From Archangium sp. (GTDB lineage Bacteria > Myxococcota > Myxococcia > Myxococcales > Myxococcaceae), in the NCBI GenBank assembly GCA_030695565.1, contig JAUYRZ010000120.1, positions 1 through 32,204 on the forward strand: a DNA stretch of 32,204 nucleotides. Reading direction: 5' to 3'. This document shows, in pieces, positions 1-7,894 of this stretch. The notes beneath the pieces were generated by a model. The model did no database searches, was not told the DNA's origin, and saw only the letters and a list, made by a program, of their open reading frames with translations. The position numbers and the translations under genes are program-made. Within the stretch, counting starts at the first letter, position 1. Every line of letters begins with the position of its first letter.

Positions 1-2201
1 TTCACCAACTGCACCCATTCAGCGAACGTCTGACCCTTGGGGAAGCCGGTGTCGATGCGCGCGTCCTGGTTGGCAGCCGACGAGGCGCCCGGGGTGAAGG
101 TCGCCGACGAGGTGAACGAGATCGCGCTGGGCTGGCCGTAGAGCCAGACGTAGGCGAAGTGGCTGGCGAAGATGCGGCCACCGGCGTTCGCGTAGGCCTC
201 CATGTTCTGTCGCTGGAGGAAGGTCTTGGGCTGCTCGCTGCCCACGCAGTCGAGGATGATCATGTCGTGTTTGCGCATCTCGGCGAGGCTGTCGAAGATG
301 GTCGCGGCCGCGGGTGTGGTGCCCGTCGTGTAACGGCCGCCGTTGTCGCGATAGAACTTCACGCGCCCGTTGCCCGAAGGCAGGGAGTACTGATCGGCCG
401 CGATGCCGATCTTCGGCAACACGCACTCGATGGTGTCCACGCTGCCGGTGACCACGGCGATCTTCGGGAGGTTGTCGTTGGGGCTGAACTCACCCTGCTT
501 GCGCGGCAGGCGGGTCTGCTCGGCGGTCAACGCGGTGTTCGCGCAGCACGCGGGCGCCGGCACCGTGACGTAGCGGCGCCACTTGCCCAGCTGAATCACC
601 ACCGGCACCTGCGTGCCCGCGCCGCACGGCACGTTGGTCAGCGTGAAGCTGCCGTTGGTCGCCGAGTAGGTCGAGGTCAGCGGGTTGCCGCTCACGCCAT
701 CGGCGCACTGGTCGCACGTCACGCCGCCATCACCCTCGAGGCTCGCGACGGGCGAGTTGGGAATGTAGATGAGCGCTCCGGGAATGGGGTCGGGCTGGCC
801 GTAGCCGGCGTCGGCCTGGGTCGGCGCGAGCACCACGCCGGTCATCGTGCTGCCGCCGTCGAGGCCGGGGCAGGCCATCTGGTTCTGGCAGAGGTTCACG
901 CAGGTGCCGGCATCGACGCCGACGCTGCCGCAGATGCTGGGCGTGCCCGCGCCGCCGCAGATGTCGGGATTGGTGCAGGTGCCGCAGCTGGCGGTGAGCC
1001 CGCCGCAGCCGTCGGCCACCGGGCCGCAGTTGGCGCCCTGCTGAGCGCAGGTCCTGGGAACGCACGCGGGGGGCGCGCCGCACGCGTTGGCCGTGCCGCC
1101 GCCGCCGCAGGTCTGACCCGAGGGGCAGGTGGCGCCGCAGTTGATGATGGTGCCGCAGCCATCGCTGACCGGGCCGCAGTTCGCGTTGAGGGTGGCGCAG
1201 GTCCTGGGCACGCAGGTGACCGAGCCGCCGCACTGGTTGGGCACGCCGCCGGCGCCGCAGGCCTGGGGGGCCATGCAGGTGTTGCCGCACTGGAGGATGT
1301 TGCCGCAGCCATCGCCGATCGCGCCGCAGGTGGCGTTGAGCTGAGCGCAGGTCTTGGGCACGCACACGGTGCCGCCGCCGCACTGGCTGGGCGTTCCGCC
1401 ACCGCCGCAGACGGCCGGGGCGGTGCAGGTGCCGCAGTTGAGGATGTTGCCGCAGCCGTCGCCGACCGAGCCGCAGGTCGCGTTGGCCTGAGCGCAGGTC
1501 AGCGGCGTGCAGACCGCGCCGCCACCACAACGATAGGGGATGCCGCCGCCGCCGCAGGTCTCGCCGCCCAGGCAGCCCCCGCAGTTGAGCAGGCCGTTGC
1601 AGCCGTCACCGATGACGCCGCAGCTCGCCCCGGCGATGGCGCAGGTGGTGGGGATGCACTGGCCGGCGTCGTTCAGGTTGCTGCCGAGCAGGCCGCAGGT
1701 GCCGGGCACGCCGCCACCGCCGCAGATTTCAGGCAGCGCACAGGCGCCGCAGTTCATCAGGTTGCCGCAGCGATCGGCCATGGGGCCGCACTCCGCGCCG
1801 AGCTGAGCGCAGGTGACGGGGATGCAGCCGGCATCGCCGCCGCACACGCTGGGGGCCGCGGGTCCACCGCCGCCGCAGGTCTGGGGCAAGGTGCACGAGC
1901 CGCAGTTGAGCAACGCGCCGCAGCCGTCGCCGATGGGGCCACAGTTGGCGCCCGCGGTGGCGCAGGTGACGAGGCCGCAGCCGCCGTCCATCGCCATCAT
2001 CATGCCGCCGCCACCACCGGTGCCGCCGCCCGCGCCGCCGCCGCCGTCGTCACCGCCACCGCCGCCCGTGACGACGTTGCCGCCGCCGGTGCCAGCGCCA
2101 CCTCCGTCGGTGTTCACGTTGGGGTCGACGCACCCTTCACAACCAGAGACGGAGATGATCACGCCGAGCATGAGCACGGCACTTCGGAAGGAATTCCGCA
2201 T
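1..2201 (-). CDS. Cys-rich repeat surface lipoprotein, C-terminus cut by window edge
   Basis: The minus-strand frame is open from the ATG at 2201 to the left edge (733 codons), so the gene is incomplete. A second in-frame ATG lies at 2207, but 2201 has the better spacing to a GGGAG Shine-Dalgarno (9 nt). The N-terminus is a lipoprotein signal (hydrophobic LMLGVIISVSGC, lipobox Cys about residue 21), then a poly-Gly linker with GGGG and MMM runs. Residues about 78-440 hold seven Cys-rich repeats of about 50 residues built on TCAQxxAxCG, GDGCGxxxxCGxC and CGGGGxPxxCGG. A carboxypeptidase-regulatory-like segment follows (GNPLTSTYSATNGSFTLTNV). The last part contains IILDCVGSE and MEAYANAGGRIFASHFAYVW, resembling a ThuA/glutamine-amidotransferase-like fold; that is inference. 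Probably an outer-membrane or surface protein of unknown function, divergent from the next gene. Confidence 0.85.
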   Translation of the reverse strand, partial: MRNSFRSAVLMLGVIISVSGCEGCVDPNVNTDGGGAGTGGGNVVTGGGGGDDGGGGAGGGTGGGGGMMMAMDGGCGLVTCATAGANCGPIGDGCGALLNCGSCTLPQTCGGGGPAAPSVCGGDAGCIPVTCAQLGAECGPMADRCGNLMNCGACALPEICGGGGVPGTCGLLGSNLNDAGQCIPTTCAIAGASCGVIGDGCNGLLNCGGCLGGETCGGGGIPYRCGGGAVCTPLTCAQANATCGSVGDGCGNILNCGTCTAPAVCGGGGTPSQCGGGTVCVPKTCAQLNATCGAIGDGCGNILQCGNTCMAPQACGAGGVPNQCGGSVTCVPRTCATLNANCGPVSDGCGTIINCGATCPSGQTCGGGGTANACGAPPACVPRTCAQQGANCGPVADGCGGLTASCGTCTNPDICGGAGTPSICGSVGVDAGTCVNLCQNQMACPGLDGGSTMTGVVLAPTQADAGYGQPDPIPGALIYIPNSPVASLEGDGGVTCDQCADGVSGNPLTSTYSATNGSFTLTNVPCGAGTQVPVVIQLGKWRRYVTVPAPACCANTALTAEQTRLPRKQGEFSPNDNLPKIAVVTGSVDTIECVLPKIGIAADQYSLPSGNGRVKFYRDNGGRYTTGTTPAAATIFDSLAEMRKHDMIILDCVGSEQPKTFLQRQNMEAYANAGGRIFASHFAYVWLYGQPSAISFTSSATFTPGASSAANQDARIDTGFPKGQTFAEWVQLV
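900..1990 (-). repeat. Seven in-frame Cys-rich coding repeats of 147-168 bp
   Basis: The string GCGCAGGT (complement of the codons for TCA in TCAQ) begins at 1045, 1195, 1345, 1492, 1639, 1807 and 1960. The spacings are 150, 150, 147, 147, 168 and 153 bp, all multiples of three, so the array stays in frame. Each unit carries about eight cysteines. Copies are similar but diverged at codon level, which points to old duplication rather than recent expansion. Confidence 0.8.
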
Positions 2202-2366
2202 TTGCATTGACTCCCAGCGGGGAAAGGCTCCGCGAAAGCCTAGCGCGGACTCGACGATGCTCGCCCGTTTCCTTTCTGGGGGTCGCAGACCCACATGGCG
2301 CACCCCGGTTCTGGGGCTACTCGGTGCTTGCGTTCGGGCCCCACATCCACGACCTTCGCCGCGCCC

Positions 2367-3440
2367 ATGCATCTTCGTCTGACGCGGTTGCTGCTGCTCA
2401 GCGCAGCCCTGCTTGCCCTGCTCATCTCGTGTTCCGTCACCTTCAATGACCAGGTGAAGTACGCCTGCAAGTCAGACGCGGACTGCGGGGGTGACGGCTT
2501 CACCTGCGCGATGAGCCCTTCGCGCTCCGTCTGCTGCAAGCCCACCGGCCCCGAGGTGTGCGACAAAGTAGACAACGACTGCGACGGCTTCGTGGACAAC
2601 ACGGGCAAGCAGGAGACCTGCAACGGCCTCGACGACGACTGCAACGATCGCATCGACGATGGCTTCGACCTGCGCACGAACTCGAACCACTGCGGCGAGT
2701 GCAACAAGGCGTGCCCGGGCACTCAGTTCTGCAAGGCCGCCGTGTGCACCATTCGCAAGGAGAGCAGCTGCCTCGACAACTTCGATGACGACGGCAACGG
2801 CAAGACCGACTGCGAAGATGAATCGTGCGACCTGCGGCCGTGTGGCCTCAGCTGCATCTGCGCGGGCGGCAAGAAGTCGGAAGATCGCTGCGACGACATG
2901 GTCGACAACGAAGGCGACATGTTGACCGACTGCGCCGATCCCGACTGCCTGAACAAGTCGTGCCGCGACGGGTGCACCTGCGCCGCCGATGGTGGGCAGA
3001 CAGAGACCGACTGCACCGACGGCGTCGACAACGATCTCGACGCGCTCAAGGACTGCTTCGACCCCGACTGCGTCAGCCAGTTCTGCACGCCGCCCGACAT
3101 CTACTTCCGCTGCACCGCGATGCAGACCTGCCGCTGCAACGGGGGGGTGCAGATCTCGGAGGTGGGCTCGGTGTTGTGCCGTGATGCCATCGACAACGAC
3201 TGTGACGGCGAGATCGACTGCGTCGAAGCCAGTTGCACCGGCCAGAGCTGCGCGCTCGACGGCGGCCTGGGTTGCGAGTGCGGCAACGGCGGCAAAAAAG
3301 AGGTCGGCTGCGGCAACCTGGTCGACGACGACGGCGATGGGCTCATCGACTGCGCCGACCCCGACTGCACCGCGGGCATGGTCTGCATGAAGCCCGACGG
3401 CGGCGGCGCGGGGGTCTGCGGCGCTTCGAACTGCGACTGA
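2367..3440 (+). CDS. MopE-type Cys/Asp-rich lipoprotein
   Basis: A 357-residue secreted lipoprotein. The ATG at 2367 is chosen because it begins a clean signal peptide with lipobox LISC (Cys22); the frame is open further upstream but that stretch looks non-coding. Two MopE-like putative metal-binding motifs lie at about residues 63-78 (EVCDKVDNDCDGFVDN) and 83-100 (ETCNGLDDDCNDRIDDGF). They are followed by five related units with a DNDxDG...DCxDPDC pattern, for example LVDDDGDGLIDCADPDC near the C-terminus. The Asp-rich loops suggest calcium or other metal binding, and the paired cysteines suggest disulfides. No enzymatic domain is visible. It is divergent from the upstream Cys-rich lipoprotein across a 165-bp gap that must hold both promoters. 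No strong Shine-Dalgarno was seen. Confidence 0.85.
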   Translation: MHLRLTRLLLLSAALLALLISCSVTFNDQVKYACKSDADCGGDGFTCAMSPSRSVCCKPTGPEVCDKVDNDCDGFVDNTGKQETCNGLDDDCNDRIDDGFDLRTNSNHCGECNKACPGTQFCKAAVCTIRKESSCLDNFDDDGNGKTDCEDESCDLRPCGLSCICAGGKKSEDRCDDMVDNEGDMLTDCADPDCLNKSCRDGCTCAADGGQTETDCTDGVDNDLDALKDCFDPDCVSQFCTPPDIYFRCTAMQTCRCNGGVQISEVGSVLCRDAIDNDCDGEIDCVEASCTGQSCALDGGLGCECGNGGKKEVGCGNLVDDDGDGLIDCADPDCTAGMVCMKPDGGGAGVCGASNCD

Positions 3441-3459
3441 AGCGCCCTCGCCCCTCAGG

Positions 3460-3473
3460 GGTGACGGGTCACC
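3460..3473. promoter_or_regulatory. Short palindrome abutting the BirA-type operator
   Basis: GGTGAC-gg-GTCACC is a perfect 6-bp inverted repeat with a 2-bp centre, lying directly against the left arm of the biotin operator. It could be an extra operator half or the remains of a terminator for the upstream gene. No known consensus was matched. Confidence 0.3.
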
Positions 3474-3505
3474 TTGTCAACCGAGGTGGCCATCGTGGTT
3501 GACAA
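3474..3505 (+). promoter_or_regulatory. BirA-type biotin operator upstream of bioB
   Basis: TTGTCAACC at 3474-3482 and GGTTGACAA at 3497-3505 form a perfect 9-bp inverted repeat with a 14-bp spacer. This architecture and sequence closely match the proteobacterial BirA operator (TTGTAAACC ... GGTTTACAA with a spacer of about 14-16 bp). It sits 54 bp upstream of the bioB start, so biotin-dependent repression of the operon by a bifunctional BirA is a strong inference. The right arm contains TTGACA (3499-3504), which could double as a -35 box, but no convincing -10 was found 16-18 bp downstream. birA is not in the window. Confidence 0.85.
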
Positions 3506-3517
3506 GCCCGATCCCTG

Positions 3518-3545
3518 ACTGCAAAGAGGAGCAATTCCTCGCAGT
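3518..3545 (+). promoter_or_regulatory. Stem-loop in the bioB leader
   Basis: ACTGC-aaa-GAGGA-gcaat-TCCTC-GCAGT folds into a 10-bp stem with a 3-nt bulge and a 5-nt loop. The AGGGAG Shine-Dalgarno of bioB starts 4 nt after the stem, so folding could affect translation start. An alternative pairing, CTGCAA (3519-3524) with TTGCAG (3545-3550), would cover the edge of the Shine-Dalgarno. No riboswitch family was recognised. Confidence 0.4.
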
Positions 3546-3559
3546 TGCAGGGAGCGTTC

Positions 3560-4600
3560 ATGTCCACCACCGGCTTCACGGGTCACGCCCACACCGCGCA
3601 CGAGCCCGCGCACGTTCACACCGAGATTCCGCTGCGCCACGACTGGACGGTGGCCGAGACCAGGGCGCTCTACGAGCTGCCGCTGCTCGAGCTGGTCTAC
3701 CGCGCCCAGTCGGTGCACCGCTCGGTGTGGAAGGACAACAAGGTTCAGCTCTGCAGCCTGCTGTCGATCAAGACGGGCGGTTGCCCTGAAGACTGCGGTT
3801 ACTGCCCGCAGGCCGCGCGGTACCAGACCGGGGTGAAGGCCGAGAAGCTGATGGCCGTGCCCGAGGTGCTGGAGGCCGCGAAGACGGCGCGTGAAGCCGG
3901 CGCGACGCGCTTCTGCATGGGCGCGGCGTGGCGCGAAGTGAAAGACGGGCCGCAGTTCGACTCGGTGATCGAGATGGTCAAGGGCGTGAAGACGCTCGGC
4001 ATGGAGGCCTGCTGCACGCTGGGCATGGTGACGGACAGCCAGGCAAAGCGCCTCAAGGACGCCGGCCTCGACGCGTACAACCACAACCTCGACACGAGCG
4101 AAGGTCACTACGGCGACATCATCTCCACGCGCACCTACGACGATCGCCTCAAGACGCTCGCGCGCGTGCGCAACGCGGGCATCGGCGTGTGCTGCGGCGG
4201 CATCATCGGCCTGGGCGAGTCGATCGACGATCGCTGCCACATGATGGTCACCCTCGCCAACCAGCCGCAGCACCCCGAGTCCGTGCCGGTCAACGCGCTC
4301 GTTCCGGTGAAGGGCACGCCGCTGGCCGACAACGAGCGCGTCGACTCGCTCGAGATGGTGCGCACCATCGCGGTCGCCCGCATCCTGATGCCGGCTTCGA
4401 TGGTGCGGCTGTCGGCGGGCCGCTCGCAGATGAACGAAGAGGCGCAGCTGCTGTGCATGATGGCCGGCGCGAACTCGGTGTTCTTCGGCGACAAGCTGCT
4501 CACCACCGGCAACCCCGAGTACGAGCAGGACATGAGCCTGTTCGAGCGCGCGGGTTTGAAGCCGCTCGAGCCCAACGTCGACAAGCCGCAGCAACAGTGA
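3560..4600 (+). CDS. bioB: Biotin synthase BioB
   Basis: Radical SAM enzyme that inserts sulfur into dethiobiotin, the last step of biotin synthesis; cytoplasmic, homodimeric in the family. The product is 346 residues, the normal family length. The radical-SAM motif [12 protein letters not shown] places the 4Fe-4S cysteines at Cys75, Cys79 and Cys82. Other family blocks are visible: [26 protein letters not shown] and the C-terminal [13 protein letters not shown]. The ATG at 3560 is preceded by AGGGAG with 5-nt spacing; a TTG 15 nt upstream is also in frame but lacks a site. The N-terminus is His-rich (residues about 9-21), a small oddity. It is first in the operon, 7 nt before bioF. Confidence 0.97.
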   Translation: MSTTGFTGHAHTAHEPAHVHTEIPLRHDWTVAETRALYELPLLELVYRAQSVHRSVWKDNKVQLCSLLSIKTGGCPEDCGYCPQAARYQTGVKAEKLMAVPEVLEAAKTAREAGATRFCMGAAWREVKDGPQFDSVIEMVKGVKTLGMEACCTLGMVTDSQAKRLKDAGLDAYNHNLDTSEGHYGDIISTRTYDDRLKTLARVRNAGIGVCCGGIIGLGESIDDRCHMMVTLANQPQHPESVPVNALVPVKGTPLADNERVDSLEMVRTIAVARILMPASMVRLSAGRSQMNEEAQLLCMMAGANSVFFGDKLLTTGNPEYEQDMSLFERAGLKPLEPNVDKPQQQ

Positions 4601-4607
4601 GCTGAAG

Positions 4608-5807
4608 GTGGCCGGCCTCGTCGACACCTGGGCGCAGGAGAGCTTGAGCGCGCTCGAGCGCCAGCACTTGCGCCGGTATCTCGAGCCGCTGCAAAGCCCT
4701 CAGGGGCCGCACGTGCGCGTGGGCGGGCGAGATTTTCTGAACTTCTCGTCGAACGACTACCTCGGCCTGGCGAACGATCCGGCCGTGATCGAAGCGGGCC
4801 GCGCGGCGTTGCTGAAACACGGTCTGGGTTCGGGTGCGTCGCGGTTGGTGGTGGGTGATTCAGACGCGCACGTCTCGCTCGAGCAGGCCCTGGCGCGTTT
4901 CCACGGCAGCGACGCCGCGGTGTTGTTCAACTCGGGCTACGCGGCGAACGTGGGTGTGCTCTCGGCCTTGTTCGGGCCGGGCGACGTCGTCTTCTCCGAC
5001 GCGCTCAATCACGCCAGCTTGATCGATGGCTGCCGGCTGTCGCGTGCGCAGACGGTGGTGTTCCCTCATCGTGATGTCGAGGCGCTGGAGGCGTTGGTGA
5101 AGCTGCACCCGGGGCGGCGGCGCGCGGTGGTGACGGACACGGTCTTTTCCATGGATGGTGATCGCGCTCCGCTGCGCGCGCTGGACGAGGTGTGCCAGCG
5201 GCACGGGTTGGCGTTGATCGTCGACGAAGCGCACGGCACCGGCGTGTTGGGTGCGGGTGGCCGTGGGCTGGGTGAGCTCGACGACGTCGAGGTGGATCTC
5301 CACGTCGGTACGCTGTCGAAGGCGCTCGGTGGTTTCGGCGCGTACGTGTGTGGCTCGGCGGCGCTGCGCGAGGTGTTGATCAACCTGGCGCGGCCGCTGG
5401 TGTTCAGCACCGCGTTGCCCGCGGCCGTGTGCGCGGCGGCGGAGCGCGCGCTGGGGTTGCTCGCGGCTCCGGAGCGCCGGGCGTCGTTGCAGGCTCGCGT
5501 CACCCAGATGAGCGCGGGGCTTCAACGGCTCGGCTATTCCGCTCGCCCCGACTCGGCCGTGTTCAGCGTGATGTTGGGTGACCCGCAGGTGGCGATGGCC
5601 GCTTCGGCTCGTTTGCGTGAGCAGGGTTTGCTGGTGAAGGCGATTCGGCCTCCCACGGTTCCGCAAGGCACCAGCCGGTTGCGGATCTCGGTGAGCGCTG
5701 CGCATTCGGAGGCTGATGTGGCTCGGTTGCTCTCGTTGGTCAGCCCTCTCCCCCGCAGGGGAGAGGAAGGCACTGGAGAGAAGAGGAAACACCTTGAACA
5801 CCGCTGA
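4608..5807 (+). CDS. bioF: 8-amino-7-oxononanoate synthase BioF
   Basis: PLP enzyme that condenses L-alanine with pimeloyl thioester to give 8-amino-7-oxononanoate (KAPA), the first committed step of ring assembly. The product is 399 residues. Visible blocks are [24 protein letters not shown], the PLP-binding DEAHGTG (from residue 206) and the Schiff-base lysine K238 in [11 protein letters not shown]. The family core ends around LLSLVS; the last about 20 residues ([14 protein letters not shown]...) come from a GC-rich palindromic repeat in the 3' end and look like a non-native tail. GTG start 7 nt after bioB; the stop overlaps the bioA start by 14 nt, implying translational coupling. Confidence 0.95.
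   Translation: MAGLVDTWAQESLSALERQHLRRYLEPLQSPQGPHVRVGGRDFLNFSSNDYLGLANDPAVIEAGRAALLKHGLGSGASRLVVGDSDAHVSLEQALARFHGSDAAVLFNSGYAANVGVLSALFGPGDVVFSDALNHASLIDGCRLSRAQTVVFPHRDVEALEALVKLHPGRRRAVVTDTVFSMDGDRAPLRALDEVCQRHGLALIVDEAHGTGVLGAGGRGLGELDDVEVDLHVGTLSKALGGFGAYVCGSAALREVLINLARPLVFSTALPAAVCAAAERALGLLAAPERRASLQARVTQMSAGLQRLGYSARPDSAVFSVMLGDPQVAMAASARLREQGLLVKAIRPPTVPQGTSRLRISVSAAHSEADVARLLSLVSPLPRRGEEGTGEKRKHLEHR
5745..5766. repeat. Palindromic dispersed repeat inside the bioF 3' end
   Basis: CCTCTCCCC-cgca-GGGGAGAGG is a perfect 9-bp hairpin of the same family as the hairpins at 9045, 14131, 17469 and 26939. Here it is translated as part of the bioF C-terminus and lies just upstream of the bioA start, where it could stabilise the upstream mRNA or lower distal expression. 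Confidence 0.7.
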
Positions 5808-7128
5808 GCTGCTGGCCCTCGACGCCGCGCACGTGTGGCATCCCTTCACGCAGATGCAGGGGTGGCTCGATGATCGGCCGCTGGTGATCGAACGCGCGGT
5901 GGGCAACTGGCTCATCGACACCGAAGGCCGGCGCTGGCTCGACGGCATCTCGTCGTTGTGGGTCACCGTGCATGGGCATCGCAAGCAGGCGATCGACGAC
6001 GCGGTGCGCGCGCAGTTGGACAAGGTCGCGCACTGCACCTTGCTCGGCCAGGCGTCGGTGCCCAGCATCGAGCTCGCTGCGAAGCTCGCCTCGATTGCTC
6101 CGAAGGGGCTCGGCCGCGTCTTCTATTCAGACTCGGGCAGCACCTCGGTCGAGATCGCCGTGAAGATGGCGTACCAGTACTGGCAGCTGAGCGGCCGGCC
6201 TGGGAAACAGAAGTTCGTCGCGCTCAGCGAGGCGTACCACGGCGACACCATCGGCTCGGTTTCGGTCGGCGGGATGGAGCTGTTTCACGAGCGGTTCCGT
6301 CACCTGCTCTTCCCCGTCGAGCGCGTGGCCACGCCGCACGCGTATCGCTGGGCGGGCAAAGATGTGCTGACCGAGTCGCTCGCGCAGCTCGCCGCGTTGT
6401 TCGAGGCGCGCGCTGACGAGCTGGCAGGCTTCGTGGTCGAGCCGCTGGTGCAGGGCGCGGCCGGCATGTTGATGCAGCCGGCGGGCTGGCTCGCCGCGGT
6501 GGCGGCGTTGTGCCGCAAGCACGACGTGCTGCTCATCTGCGACGAGGTGGCCACCGGTTTTGGCCGCACCGGCACGATGTTCGCGGTCGAGCAGGAGAAC
6601 GTGACGCCCGACTTCCTCTGCGTCGCCAAGGGGCTGACCGGTGGGTACCTGCCGCTCGCCGCGACCCTCACCAACGACCGCGTCTACGGCGCGTTCCTCG
6701 GCCGCTTCGATGAGGTGAAGACCTTCTTCCACGGCCACACGTACACCGGCAATCCGCTCGCGTGCGCGGCGGCGTTGGCCAACCTTTCGCTCTTCGAATC
6801 AGAGAAGACGCTCACGACCATGAAGGCCGCAGAGGCCGTGCTCGCTGAAGGGCTCGCGCGCATCGCGGCGCTCCCCCAGGTCGGCGAAGTGCGGCGGCGC
6901 GGCTTCATGATCGGCGTGGAGTTGGTCAAGAACCGCGTCACCAAAGAAGAGTTTCCCTTCGCGCAGCGGGCCGGGTTTCAGGTCTGCCTGGCGGCGCGCA
7001 AACACGGCGTCTTGTTGCGGCCGCTGGGCAACGTGGTGGTGCTGATGCCGCCCCTCTCGTTGACCGTCGACGAAGCGCGCCTGCTCACCGCCGCGTTGGA
7101 AGAGGCCATCGTGGAGACCTTGAAGTGA
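5794..7128 (+). CDS. bioA: Adenosylmethionine-8-amino-7-oxononanoate aminotransferase BioA
   Basis: Class III PLP aminotransferase converting KAPA to 7,8-diaminopelargonic acid (DAPA) with S-adenosylmethionine as amino donor. The start is set at TTG 5794 because a GAGG Shine-Dalgarno lies 7 nt upstream and the resulting N-terminus ([20 protein letters not shown]) matches the family; the open frame upstream encodes the repeat and bioF overlap. The product is 444 residues. Key blocks: HPFTQM (16-21), SDSGSTSVE (112-120), SEAYHGDT (145-152), [11 protein letters not shown] (250-260) and the PLP lysine K279 in [11 protein letters not shown]. It overlaps bioF by 14 nt and bioD by 4 nt. Confidence 0.95.
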   Translation: MNTAELLALDAAHVWHPFTQMQGWLDDRPLVIERAVGNWLIDTEGRRWLDGISSLWVTVHGHRKQAIDDAVRAQLDKVAHCTLLGQASVPSIELAAKLASIAPKGLGRVFYSDSGSTSVEIAVKMAYQYWQLSGRPGKQKFVALSEAYHGDTIGSVSVGGMELFHERFRHLLFPVERVATPHAYRWAGKDVLTESLAQLAALFEARADELAGFVVEPLVQGAAGMLMQPAGWLAAVAALCRKHDVLLICDEVATGFGRTGTMFAVEQENVTPDFLCVAKGLTGGYLPLAATLTNDRVYGAFLGRFDEVKTFFHGHTYTGNPLACAAALANLSLFESEKTLTTMKAAEAVLAEGLARIAALPQVGEVRRRGFMIGVELVKNRVTKEEFPFAQRAGFQVCLAARKHGVLLRPLGNVVVLMPPLSLTVDEARLLTAALEEAIVETLK

Positions 7129-7790
7129 CGGCGCCGCGTTTCTTCGTCACCGGCACCGACACGGGGGTCGGGAAGACGGAGGTCTCCGCTGCGTTGCTCA
7201 GCTCGATGGTGAAGCGGGGGCTGCGGCCGTTTGCGTTCAAGCCGTGCGAGAGCGGGGGCAACGCCGACAGCGAGAACCTGTGGAAGGCGGCGGGTGGTTG
7301 GCAGTCGCGCAAGAGCGTGTGCCTGTATCGATTTCGCGCGCCGCTGGCGCCTTCACTGGCGGCGCGGGCCGAGCGGAAGCGCGTGAACTGGAAACGGTTG
7401 CTCTCGGGCTTCGCCGAGCTCGGTGACGGGGCAGGGGTGGTGGAGGGCGCGGGTGGGCTCTTCGTTCCGCTCGATGACGAGCACGACGTGATCGATCTCA
7501 TCGAGGCGACGCGGTTGCCGGTGGTGTTGGTCGCCCGGGCGGGGCTGGGCACCATCAACCACACCACGTTGTCGCTCCAGGCGCTGGCGCTGCGGAAGAT
7601 CCCGGTGGCGGGCGTGGTGCTGTCTCAGGCGACCCGCGGCCGTGAGCTCTCGTTGCCGACGAACAGGCCTGAGTTGGAGCGCCGGTTTCCGAAGGTGCCG
7701 TTCTTCGGGCCCGTGACCTTCGTGGCGCATGAAGATCGCCGGCGTGCGTCGATCTCGAAGACGATCGCACCACTGCTCGAGCGCGACTGA
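7125..7790 (+). CDS. bioD: Dethiobiotin synthetase BioD
   Basis: ATP-dependent carboxylase that closes the ureido ring of DAPA to form dethiobiotin, the substrate of BioB. The product is 221 residues, typical for the family. The P-loop GTDTGVGKT occupies residues 10-18, the FKPCESG block about 38-44 corresponds to the substrate-binding lysine region, and EGAGGLFVPL is the conserved second motif. The GTG start overlaps the bioA stop (GTGA), a standard coupling arrangement, and it is the last gene of the operon. No bioC or bioH follows. Confidence 0.94.
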   Translation: MTAPRFFVTGTDTGVGKTEVSAALLSSMVKRGLRPFAFKPCESGGNADSENLWKAAGGWQSRKSVCLYRFRAPLAPSLAARAERKRVNWKRLLSGFAELGDGAGVVEGAGGLFVPLDDEHDVIDLIEATRLPVVLVARAGLGTINHTTLSLQALALRKIPVAGVVLSQATRGRELSLPTNRPELERRFPKVPFFGPVTFVAHEDRRRASISKTIAPLLERD

Positions 7791-7894
7791 CTCACCCGTT
7801 TCGTCCGGGGCGTTCGCATCGAGCGGGTCACCACGTCACATCTCTGACGCCACAATTCTCTGCGGCCTCGCGAGCGTGGCCTTACTCGTTGTCA

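Noticed and set aside
159-2210. 683-codon plus-strand open frame opposite the left-edge lipoprotein
   Set aside because: Composition is Ala/Arg/Gly noise from a GC-rich antisense frame; the minus frame has a lipobox, Cys repeats and a Shine-Dalgarno.
3499-3527. Sigma-70 promoter using TTGACA inside the biotin operator
   Set aside because: At 17-bp spacing the -10 would be CAAAGA, a poor match; kept only as a possibility in the operator entry.
3455-4627. 390-codon minus-strand frame across bioB
   Set aside because: Arg/His/Leu-rich shadow of bioB, whose family motifs are intact on the plus strand.
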